Positions 55,106 through 64,000 of a stretch of DNA of 64,000 nt are shown piece by piece (position 1 is the first letter of the stretch; each line of letters begins with the position of its first letter). The position numbers and the translations under genes are program-made. The notes below the pieces were generated by a model, which saw only the letters and a list, made by a program, of their open reading frames with translations, was not told where the DNA came from and searched no databases. Source of the DNA: Gautieria morchelliformis (Eukaryota; Basidiomycota; Agaricomycetes; Gomphales; Gomphaceae); NCBI GenBank assembly GCA_015179125.1, contig WHVA01000361.1, positions 55,155-119,154 of the forward strand. Direction: 5' to 3'.

Positions 55106-56259
55106 CACTTTGAGCCAAAAAATCTCCTTAAGAAATTTGAGTAAAACTCAAAATATCTTCTGAGTATTTGCCAAATAGCTCCTATCGAGATATTTAGCTT
55201 ATATGTGAGCCAATATTCCAATATTATCCAGTCTCAGCCGGGATATTATGGACTTGTTATTTTGCTTCGGTGCATAGTAGTGTAAGTAATATATATATCA
55301 TATACATAATTCTATGTTGCCGTCATCACCCTCGACGCGTTGTTGACGCGTCACTGTGCACAAAAAGTCCGACGTGCCGACTGCTACAGTTGTACCATAC
55401 CGTCAACATGCCATCCATACGTTCACGCATCCCTGCACCCTGCCACTGCACAGACTGCAGGGGGCACTTGCTTCAGATCCCTCGCACCCGTGAGCGTCAC
55501 CTCAAGGCAGACGAGGTAACACGCACTCGAGCGCAACACCCAAGCCATGGCCCGCCAAGCTTTGAGAGACAAGTCTGCGATGAGATCTTCTCCTTATGGT
55601 CGTGATATAGCCTCGATGCACGTAGATCATCAGGGAACGCACGTCATGAGGCATCAATCACCATGATCAGCGGCTTTGACTTTGAGCAAGGCCAATCAGG
55701 TAAGGATAAGCCCAGAATAGGCGTCTTCGATGTTCCAGCAAGTGAGGGAGATGGAATGGATTGCTGGAGTCACGATATGCAGGATACACGCAGCGAGAGC
55801 GAAGGTGAGCCCGGCCTACAGGAAAGCACAGCCTCCTAGTGGGCCATCTCCATTGACCAAATGGCCACAGAGGCACATGGCAGTGCAGCTGACTCTGAGC
55901 TTTCATCTATGGCTGGGTCTCGGGGACCAACTGTGGACTTTTTTTCTGATGACTCGCTTTCTAGCTCTTTTGCTGGCGATCTTCCTGCTGGTTCCGACAA
56001 TGACGACGATCTGGTGATTTGACTCATGACCGGCCTTTGTACAATGGGGAACCTTGTTTCCATCTGATGATCCTTCAGCTGACCAGATCCATCGGACCCC
56101 GATACTCCTTTCGATCCCACTCTTCTGCCGCTGCTTTTGCTGAACATCCCATCGTCCGCGAGGCCTATGTTGCGCGTTTATCGCCAGCACATTTGGAGGA
56201 ACCACAATATCACAACACAAGCCATGCTAGAATCATCCCGAAGTACAATTGCTTCGTTT
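55106..56259. other. Degenerate coding-like sequence
   Basis: Around 55680-56230 the plus strand shows fragments in several frames: GFDFEQGQSGKDK, then VDFFSDDSLSSSFAGDLPAG, then AEHPIVREAYVARL. They look like pieces of a protein family seen next to transposases in Agaricomycetes, with introns or frameshifts between them. I cannot assemble a convincing gene. Confidence 0.3.
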
Positions 56260-56784
56260 CTACAGCGAGACCCTGCGCTCGGCGAAATTGATCTCAAGAG
56301 CTTCGCAATCACTATCAGTACAGTTGTTTTTCTTGCCTTTGCCTCTCTTGTTCTTTGGGGCTGACTTTTCCTCCTCTTTTGCCTTCTTTGCGGAATGCGC
56401 GTTGACCTGCTCGGTCAACTCACCGATTATCTCATCCATATGCTGCATACGTCCCTCGATCTTGACCTGGTTCCTGTTCCTGGCTCTCCACGGTAGCAGC
56501 AAGTTCTCATGGGCCGTTTGAAGAGTTTTTTATTTGTTGCGTATGTCCTCCCCAATGTTTATGGCCTTTTTGACGCGATTCTCAAGCGCCGGCAACGAAA
56601 CCGACTCGAGGATGTGACCATTCGACTTCATTGCGGCAACTGTAGCCTGCAGTTTGGTCAGCGCATTGGTAAGACTTTTCATACCTGTTATTCCTTTGTT
56701 GCCTGCTAATACACCTTGCTGGACCCTCACAGACCCAGCCACTGACCCGGAGGAAGCACCAGCTAGGATCGGTGCTGGACACAT
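56260..56784 (-). pseudogene. Helical protein remnant with one in-frame stop
   Basis: One minus-strand frame runs from 56784 (SVAGSVRVQQGVLAGN, ALTKLQATVAAMKSNGHILE, LENRVKKAINIGEDIRNK) through a TAA near 56527. It continues as TAHENLLLPWRARNRNQVKI, MDEIIGELTEQVNAHSAKKA and a Lys-rich KNKRGKGKKN, ending at 56260. It is mostly helical and charged, with no recognised domain. The single stop suggests a recently broken gene or a missed intron. Confidence 0.4.
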
Positions 56785-57281
56785 GAAAGTGTATTTCGGT
56801 TTTGGTGAGATAGACCTATCTCATCTTCAGCTGCTTCCTCTTCACCTCTATCTTTGTCCAGCTTTCTTTTCAATGACCTAGAAGCCGGATGCGGTGGGAA
56901 AATCGCGCCGTACAGCGCGGCGTAGCAAACGGCTGTTTAGGCATCAGGAAGAAGATAAATCACCCTTTCAACGATTAAGTCACACTAGGTAAGCTGTATT
57001 TACTTATATAGTTCTACTCATACCTTCTGCAGAAGGTACTAACCTTTTTGAGACAACTCCACTCAACGTCCGCGCGCACACGCACGCGCATGCCTTCATT
57101 CTCAGATTATTTCTACATGTGTATAATTTAAATACATTGATCTACAAGAAATCTCAACCAGCTGTAATAGCTGGCTCCCAGATGTGACATGCTGTGTGCA
57201 CGGGACAGCGGTCGTGCGGTTGCCAAGACAGCAGCCAAGAGCACGGAAAGAAGACGGCAAGGCGTAGAGTCGAGAATATCA

Positions 57282-57480
57282 TTTGAGATACAGCTCTGAG
57301 CTGTATCTCAAAAGTATAGGGAGATCACGCGTGGTCAAAATCTTTTTAGATTGAGATTTCGTGAGCCGAACGCCCCAAAAATCAAAAAAGATTTCGCAAG
57401 ATTGCGAAATCGTGGTTTCTTCACTTTTTGGTGAGAGATCACCAAAATCCATTTTCGTGGTCTGGTTACCGAACGCGCCC
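57282..57480. repeat. Harbinger-type MITE end with nested hairpins
   Basis: The right end, read on the minus strand, is GGGCGCGTTCGGTAACCAGA, followed outside by TTA. This is a typical PIF/Harbinger terminus and target. Inside lie three perfect palindromes: 57282-57312, 57390-57411 and 57426-57447. A second terminus-like GAGCCGAACGCCCC is at 57364-57377, so two elements may be nested. Confidence 0.55.
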
Positions 57481-57743
57481 TTAACTCTCACTCCTTTCTT
57501 CTATTTTATGCATCACCGCAGATACTGTACATAAGGGCCCGTTCGGCGCCCGCGAATCGATGCGCAAGGGCGAAGTAGTTCGGATATAAGTAGGGTAGAT
57601 AAATTCAAACTAATTTTCACTTTCTGTGCAACTTGAACCAGCCGAACACCTCAGTTCTCAACACATTTTTAATGTGTCGGCAGACCAACTGCCGGTAAAT
57701 ATTATAATACCATGATTATGTGAGCAGAAGCGTTTGACACGCC

Positions 57744-59051
57744 ATGGTCTCTTCCCTGGCTTCTCAGAACAGGAGGGCCGACCATGAGGCACATAGACAG
57801 AGGAAAAGGCATGCAGCCATGGTTGCCATCATGGCGGCATGTGCTGGGGCCTCATTCTATGCTGGAGTACTAGACTCCAAGGCCTACCATACATCCATTC
57901 TAACCGGAAGAATGTGGGTTCAGGAGTTACTCGATGGAAACCCTGAACGAATCCGCAATCAATTGGGAATGAGAAAACATGTCTTCAAACAGCTCATCCG
58001 CCAGCTCTTTTTAACTACCAGTGCCTATCATACTCGCCACATTGATCTCAGCGAGCAGGTCGCTATTTTCTTATATACAGTCGTCACCAATCTATCAAAT
58101 CGAAAGGTTGCTGAACGCTTCCAGAGGAGTGGAGACACAGTTTCTAAGTGAGCTGGTATTTTATCATGCCGGACTACACGATTTACTGACTACACAGGTG
58201 CTTCCACTGTATATTGAATGCAATTACCAGCCCAGCATTCTATAATACCTATGTCAAGCTTCCTGATGCGGATTCGTTGGTTGAGACCTACATTGCCGAT
58301 AACCCAAAATTATTCCCCTTTTTCAAGGATGCGATTGGGGCTCTTGATGGCACGCATATCCTAGCTCGACCATCTAGTGGTAATCGTGCTCGTTACCGAA
58401 ACCGGAAAGGTGCACTGTCACAGAACGTGCTAGCTGCCTGCACATTTGACATGCACTTTTCCTACGTACTCAGTGGCTGGGAAGGCAGTGCGGCTGACAG
58501 TGAAGTATTTCAAGACGCACGTTGTCGTGACTTTCACATTCCCGAAGGGAAATATTACCTGGCAGATGCAGGTTATGCCATCTGTGATGCTGTCCTAGTA
58601 CCTTTTCGTGGTGTACGGTATCACCTCCGTGAGTGGGAAGCTAGTAATCTTCGGTAAGTTGGTTCAGCATCCCTGCAAGGCATATAAAGATTACCTTGAC
58701 CACAGGCCGGTTACCTACAAGGAGCTCTATAACCTCAGACATGCACAAGCTCGGAATATCATCGAAAGAATATTTGGAGTAACGAAGAAACGCTTTGCTA
58801 TCCTCCGTTGGTCCAATGACTTCAGTGTACAAACCCAAGCCAAATTGGTACCTGCATGCGCAGTAGTACACAATTTTATTAGAACCTACGACCCTAGCGA
58901 TGACCCAAACCATGGGTGCCGGATGTTGTTCTGCCTCAAAACACAGGATCTTTGGGAGTGGGTGCAATTGACGCCGCAGAAACACGAAGGGCTACTGAGC
59001 GAAGAGAGAAGCTTTCCCAGGAGATGTGGTGCAGCTACCAAAATGAGTTAG
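57744..59051 (+). CDS. HARBI1-like DDE nuclease (Harbinger transposase)
   Basis: Three exons (57744-58147, 58198-58653, 58706-59051) join in phase to 401 residues, within the usual range. The DDE_Tnp_4 fold is shown by KDAIGALDGTHILARP (first Asp), GKYYLADAGYAICDAV (second Asp) and ARNIIERIFGVTKKRFAILR (Glu). The N-terminal helical region reads LGMRKHVFKQLIRQLF and RKVAERFQRSGDTVSK. All three catalytic residues are kept and no stop interrupts. In known Harbinger elements the nuclease needs a Myb-like partner for nuclear import and end binding; that partner is broken here. Confidence 0.85.
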
Positions 59052-59156
59052 GCAGTCGTCGCACTCATTTCTAACTTACCAAATTATAGCACATTGTGAT
59101 AAATCTCAAGACACATTGCATAGCGCTGTGATTGAAGGCCGCTGCATTACAAAAAC

Positions 59157-59720
59157 CTACTGCGAAAACATTTGGAAATTGAGGGTAGCAGTGTCTGCCG
59201 CTGCCCTAATCTCACGCGTTAGCCACTTGGATCTCAAATCCTTACGCAATGCCAGGTACGTTGTAGTGAGCTTGGGGTCACGCTGAAAAAGACCGATGGC
59301 ATCTAAAACCTCATCATCATCAGATATCTCTGCCTGGACAGTGGTTATGGCGTTGGTCATTCGTTCTGGTGATGTCAGTCCCACACTCGCTGCCGTGGTA
59401 CTTGATGCGAGGCTCCCGGCCATAGCCACAATTGCATTTGACATTGCAAACAGACCATCGGCACCTGACCTGCGGTTCCGCTTAACCGGCATACTACCAG
59501 AATCTTGACCCGGCGCTTGAGCCCATGGCTAGGTGTCGATGCTGTCACCGAGGAGCTGGATAACGCATGCTGCAACAGCACGCGGCTGAGTTAACTATGC
59601 AGAGAGCAGTAAAATAGACATACATTTAATTGTGCCCCACTGTCCTCATGATACTCAATGTCACCCTCCCCATCTCCATCTGACCCACCCTGATTAGAAT
59701 CAGCAAATATATTTCCGTTG
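59157..59720 (-). pseudogene. Myb/SANT-like second ORF of the Harbinger element, truncated
   Basis: The C-terminal part (59157-59480) reads MPVKRNRRSGADGLFAMSN, SPERMTNAITTVQAEISDDD and LDAIGLFQRDPKLTTTYLAL. This is the tail typical of the Myb/SANT-like proteins that accompany fungal and plant Harbinger transposases. An intron and a frameshift precede it (59500-59640). Beyond about 59720 the DNA-binding domain is missing. Confidence 0.6.
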
Positions 59721-60470
59721 GATGAATCCCGAGCCCGCAGATATGGCAGTCAGCGCACAAAAAAAGAAGCAGTTACGCACCCCTCACGCTCGACCATGCA
59801 AAGGCAACGGCTGTCTACACTTATGGACACCGCGATTCTTCAGTGCGTGTGCACACCTGGCGCACCGCCGCCAGCCGGATATCTACTGGAATATCTTCTC
59901 TTGGGTATGAGAATACTTGACGTAGGCTGTGGGCCTGGTACAGTCACTGCCGACATCGCCTCTCTTGCCCCCAAGGGACATGTCACCGGCCTCGAATATG
60001 CGCCTGAAGTCCTTACGCAGGCTCGGAGCACGGCCGCCAACCGTGGGTTCACAAACATTGAATTTGTTGTTGGCGATGTGAATGGGCTTGATTTCCATGA
60101 CGGTACGTTCGACCTCGTCCATGCCACCAGGTCCTCGTGCACGTCGGGGATCCCGTGCAGGCCTTGCGTGAGATGCGCCGCGTCGCTAAACCCGGTTGCT
60201 GTCCGCGACTCTGATCTTACAGCCATGGCCTGGTACCACGAAAGCAAAGGGCTGTCAGACTGGTCTACTTCAATGCACGAGCGTATCGTTCGCTCCAATG
60301 GGCTGAACCGAATGCTGGACGCAGGCTGCATGTCTGGACACGCTTGGCGGGAATTGGCCCGACTGGCATGACGGCTATCGCAAGTACGTGGTACTACTAC
60401 ACCCAGAGAGGAGCGCTCGTGGTGGAGTGGCCTCTGGGCTGAGCGTGTCGTCGCTACGCAGAACTGTGGT
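59718..60470 (+). pseudogene. Class I SAM-dependent methyltransferase, frameshifted
   Basis: The SAM-binding motif I is complete: GMRILDVGCGPGTVTADIAS. It is followed by GHVTGLEYAPEVLTQARS and NIEFVVGDVNGLDFHDGTFD. After VHA the reading shifts for about 75 bases (another frame gives VLVHVGDPVQALREMRRVAK) and returns at VAVRDSDLTAMAWYHE. Near 60370 a stop is followed in another frame by TPEERSWWSGLWAERVV, the usual C-terminal segment. These compensating single-base changes and the stop mark it as a recent pseudogene of the UbiE/Coq5-like type. The 5' end is uncertain at the Harbinger junction. Confidence 0.75.
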
Positions 60471-60919
60471 ATCAGGTGGATATGGCACTGAACAGGACCT
60501 GGTCTGCATTGCATAAGTGTGGTGAGACTGGGGTGCGAATGAGGTTAACTGGTCCGCTGTGCTGCATGGGGAGATTATCTGTCGCGTTTGACCGACACAC
60601 TCACCTACTCGTGCTGCTATTGTCCTAGGAAAGGATCAGGAGGGGATCCAGAGTGCAAGCACATTGACTGTGAATGCCACGAGATGTGGTGGTAGTGTAC
60701 TTCACATGCGTACACTATGGCTGAACTCGAACTCCCGTGGAAAATCAAGCCCTCGGCGAGCTGTCAGCGCGCTGAGAATTCGGCCCAGCCTGGGACGCAA
60801 ATGGCAAGTCATAGACGCAGAAATTGTTTTTCCTTCCGGACGATCATCCTGCCCTGTCACCACTCATCTTCGGCTGTTTGAAAGCTCCAGGACTCGGAAT
60901 ACACTCGACAGGGAAGCGA

Positions 60920-61566
60920 TCAATGCATAGATAGGTCTTCCTTGGCATCACTTCGGTCCCTCGGGTTTTCTGGCATTTCATTATTAGCACAGAGGAGCCT
61001 GAGGACCCTGCCAGCAGCATGAGGATGACCTTCTGGCATCAGTTTGCACGGTCTCGTCGTATGTACTGCTGCTTGTTCAATGGCGAAACGCAAGTTGCTC
61101 AACAAAGTATGACCCGGTGATTGGTGAGCTGGGTTACAGTAAGCCTTGAAGAACATATACGGACGAGGCCTGCCTGCTTCATCCTTTATGTTGCCCATGC
61201 TGAACTGAGCCCAGCGCGGGTCGCCTAAGTAAGGTTTTATGGCCAAGATAAAGAAACCGTTCAGCGGGACGCCTGTCTGAGAGCCTTCTTCATGTTGAAG
61301 AGCGTGTAACAGCAGTTGGCCCAAGGGACCTGCAGAATGGTTGGTACCGGTAATGAAGCTCATACGGCCTTTCCACGTGTGGACGCTTTGTGGTTGATAT
61401 GAATGAAGCGTGTGTCCAGGATGCTGTCATATATGAGGGTAAAACCCCGCAGCCTAGGGTCCACAGGTTTGCTCGGGCAGTTTGAGTCTTTGAGTTGTTC
61501 CGTTCACAGTAACTTACGTGCCAAAATGGAGGCTTGCTACCACGCTTGCTGGGATAGGGCCTTCAG
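60920..61566 (-). CDS. Unknown protein
   Basis: The main frame (60920-61363) encodes 147 residues without a stop: GPLGQLLLHALQHEEGSQTG, VPLNGFFILAIKPYLGDPRW, QFSMGNIKDEAGRPRPYMFF, then LLSNLRFAIEQAAVHTT. An upstream exon (about 61364-61455) is suggested by RGFTLIYDSILDTRFIHINH with a GTAAGT...CCCTAG intron before it (about 61456-61524). The composition looks like a folded enzyme or binding domain rather than a repeat, but I do not recognise it. It may be part of an unfamiliar transposon. Confidence 0.4.
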
Positions 61567-62321
61567 TCGCGAGCTGAGAAGTCACTTGTCACAAGCAGAA
61601 GGTGCTGGTCAGAAAAGCTGACCAGGCATTTACCAGCGACTGGTGCCAGTGGCAAGTCTCGCCCAAAGCTACCCTTGGTCGGGCATCGCACTCTCGGCTA
61701 GAAAGACTGTTGCATGGCAAATAATCAAGTTACTTACTTCTGGCAGCAGTTGTGCAGGCGCGCTCTGTTGGATGGTGCATGGCGAACCTGGAGAATATTC
61801 TTCAGCCGGAGGTGGTCTCCAGCGCTAACATAAAATAATTACATAACACATCCAATTGAACGCGCGTATCTTGGACGTCCCCTCATACCTTGGCATGGAC
61901 GCCGCCGCCAGCGCATCGTCATCACCATCGCCTGGCGATCTCGAGGACCGCCATCGCCATCGCCATCGAGTATAAGAGCGACATTCCACTCGGAGTACGT
62001 ACTATCCGACGACGTCTATTACTGAGTTCCAACTTATGATTTCCGAGAGGATTGCGCGATGTCTCCGTTCTATTAGGATGGTCAGATTCCCAGGAAAACC
62101 TGTCGAGACTGGTGACCTAGTTGACAAGACATCCCAGCGGCACGCCGCCGCAGCGTCTGATCCGGCAGAGACATTGGCTCCATCTGACACCGACGATCGG
62201 ATAGAACGCGGTCATCAGGAAGGTCCGGAGCCACAATTTCATCGTTCAGAGAAACACTTGTTGTGGAACCTGCGCCGCATTCTGATCCAGCCATCTCCTC
62301 GCCACCCTTGGAACACGATTT
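61567..62321. other. Stretch before the TPR array
   Basis: At 61895-61970 there is a CATCGCCATCGC-type microsatellite. From 62036 a frame (MISERIARCLRSIRMVRFPG) leads toward the array. Near 62260 another frame gives LVVEPAPHSDPAISSPP, a worn first TPR unit. The start of the gene could not be fixed. Confidence 0.4.
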
Positions 62322-64000
62322 AACGCTGGTGAACAGGAGGACTTGAATGCGACGATTTCACTTTATCGAGAGGCACTCCACCTGCAACCCGCACCGCATC
62401 CTGACCGATCCTCCTCCCTCAGCAACATCGCAACTGCGCTCTCGAGACGTTTGAGCAGTACGGTCAACACGAAGACCTGGAGGAGGCGATTTCATTGCAT
62501 CGAGAAGCACTCGAGCTCGACCTGCACCGCATGCTGACCGATCCTCCTCCCTCGACAACCTCGCAATGATTTATGCAGACGGTTTGAGCAGTCCGGTCGA
62601 CACGAAGACCTGGATGAGACGATTGCATTGTATCGAGAAGCACTCGAGCTGCTCCCTGCCCCGCATCCTCGCCGATCCAACTCCCTCAACGGCATCGCAA
62701 TTACGCTCTCGAGACGGTTTGAGCTGTCCAGTCGACAGGAAGACTTGGAGGAGGCGATTTCATTGCATCGAGAAGCGCTCGAGCTGCGACCTGCACCGCA
62801 TCCTAAGCGATCCTTCTCCCTTAACAACATCGCAGGTGATTTCTGGAGACGGTTTGAGCAGTCCGGTCGACCCGAAGACTGGATGAGGCGGTTTCATTGT
62901 GTCGAGAAGCACTCGAACTGCGACATGCACCCGATCCTGAGCGACCCACCTCCCTCAACAACCTCGCAACTGGCTCTCGGCACGGTTTTGAGCTGTCCGG
63001 TCGACAGGAAGACCTGGACGAGGCGATTTCATTGCATCGAGAAGCGCTCGAGCTGCGACTGCACCGCATCCTGAGCGATCCTCCCGCCTCAACAACATCG
63101 CAGCTCTTTATTGACACGGCTTGAGCAGTCGGCTCGACACGAAGACCTGGATGAGGCGATTTCATTGTGTACAGAAGCACTCGAACTGCGACATGCACCG
63201 GATGCTGACCGAGCCGCCTCCCTCAACAACTCGCAACTGCGCTCTCGACACTGTTTGAGCAGTCTGGTCGACACGAAGACCTGGATAAGGCGATTCATTG
63301 TATCGAGAAGCAGTCGAGCTGCTCCCGGCACGCACCTCGCCGATCCTCCGCCCTCAACAACACCGCAGTGCTTTACGGCTACGGTTTTTGGCGTCCGGTC
63401 GACAGAAGACCTGGAGGAGGAGTTTCATTGCGTCGAGAAGCGCTCGAGCTGCTCCCTGCACCGCATCCTGACGATTCTCCTCCCTAACAACATCGCAATT
63501 GCGCTCTGGAGATACTTAAGGAGTACGGTCGAGTGAAGACCTGGATGAGGCAATTTCATTGGATCGAGAAGCACTCGAGCTGCGACCTGCACCGCATCCT
63601 AACGATCCATCCCCTCAACAACATCGCAGTTTCTTTACGGACACGGTTTCAGGCGTCGGTCGACAGGAAGACCTGGACGAGGCGATTTCATTGTATCAAG
63701 AAGCAGTCGAGCTGCTCCCGCACCCCATCCTCGCGATCCTCCGCCCTCAACAACATCGCAGATACTTACGGCTACGGTTTTTGGCGTCCGGTCGACAGGA
63801 AGACCTGGAGGAGGAGATTTCATTGCGTCGAGAAGCTCGAGCTGCTCCCTGCACCACATCCTGACCGATTCTCCTCCCTAGACAACATCGCAATGCGCTC
63901 TGGAGATGCTTTAAGGAGTACGGTCGAGGTGAAGACCTGGATGAGGCAATTTCATTGGATCGAGAAGCACTCGAGCTGCTCCTGCACCGCATCCTGAGCG
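62322..64000 (+). pseudogene. Decayed TPR array of the CHAT/NLR type, runs off the window
   Basis: About 13 tandem units begin with GAAGACCTGGA or close variants at roughly 62340, 62474, 62600, 62730, 62873, 63009, 63140, 63270, 63406, 63535, 63666, 63798 and 63935. An intact unit reads like EDLNATISLYREALHLQPAP, HPDRSSSLSNIATALSRR. This is the fungal TPR repeat found in CHAT-domain and NLR-like proteins. The consensus unit would be about 135 bp, but most units are 126-136 bp, so small indels change the frame in nearly every unit. No effector or NACHT domain is in the window; the rest would lie to the right. Confidence 0.75.

Larger units (their letters stand above)
57535..59720 (+). mobile_element. 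PIF/Harbinger element, right end missing
   Basis: The left terminus GGGCCCGTTCGGCGCCCG starts directly after TAA (57532-57534), the expected 3 bp target. The element carries a HARBI1-like nuclease on the plus strand and, convergent to it, a remnant of the second, Myb/SANT-like ORF. No matching right terminus was found up to about 60600; methyltransferase sequence begins abruptly at about 59720. The element is therefore truncated on the right, although the nuclease gene is complete. Confidence 0.68.

Noticed and set aside
1-64000. CRISPR arrays, bacterial operons, rRNA or tRNA genes
   Set aside because: None was seen. Gene structure and mobile elements are eukaryotic throughout.

Overview
The window is nuclear DNA of a basidiomycete, most likely an Agaricomycete. 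The evidence is genes cut by many 50-80 bp GT-AG introns, 7TM proteins of the DUF6533 type, a CHAT/NLR-style TPR array, a VIT+VWA protein, and a fungal mix of Helitron, hAT, Tc1-like, Harbinger, chromovirus and copia elements. No tRNA, rRNA, CRISPR or bacterial feature was seen. All exon joins were made by eye from frame, splice dinucleotides and recalled family patterns. Layout: (1) 1-17130 is a nest of mobile elements. A Helitron helicase fragment abuts a hAT transposase relic that is split by a solo LTR. Next is a 10.0 kb Ty3/gypsy chromovirus on the minus strand (4522-14565, TSD AAGCT). Its pol gene was itself hit three times at TA sites, and it carries an extra gene on the opposite strand. 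More LTR copies follow, one holding a deletion derivative of a Tc1-like transposon. (2) 17131-17946 is a DUF6533 gene truncated by that LTR. (3) 20360-24849 is a young Ty1/copia element with near-identical LTRs and TSD TATCT. (4) 25086-44369 is the main host-gene island. It holds two inverted paralogous DUF6533 genes at its ends. Between them are an Ecm11-like protein, an unknown possibly MIF4G-like protein, a LysM-associated small protein with a duplicated exon, the very-long-chain enoyl-CoA reductase TSC13, a 913-residue VIT/VWA protein, a coiled-coil protein and a TPR protein. (5) 45604-47569 holds a small hypothetical gene and a 931 bp TIR-bounded element carrying a repeat-containing ORF. 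(6) 48144-53335 is an older, broken copia element. (7) 53336-61566 holds short fragments, a Harbinger element with an apparently complete HARBI1-like nuclease, a broken SAM methyltransferase and an unknown gene. (8) 62322-64000 is a decayed array of about 13 TPR units that runs off the end. The island genes look like unrelated housekeeping or lineage genes rather than one pathway. TSC13 acts in ER fatty-acid elongation and the DUF6533 proteins are probable membrane proteins. I found no clear multi-gene defence or biosynthetic system. The most unusual signals are the antisense gene inside the chromovirus, frame-preserving TA insertions nested in one pol gene, a gag start codon lying inside the tRNA primer-binding site, a tandem exon duplication, and the small TIR element with its own ORF.
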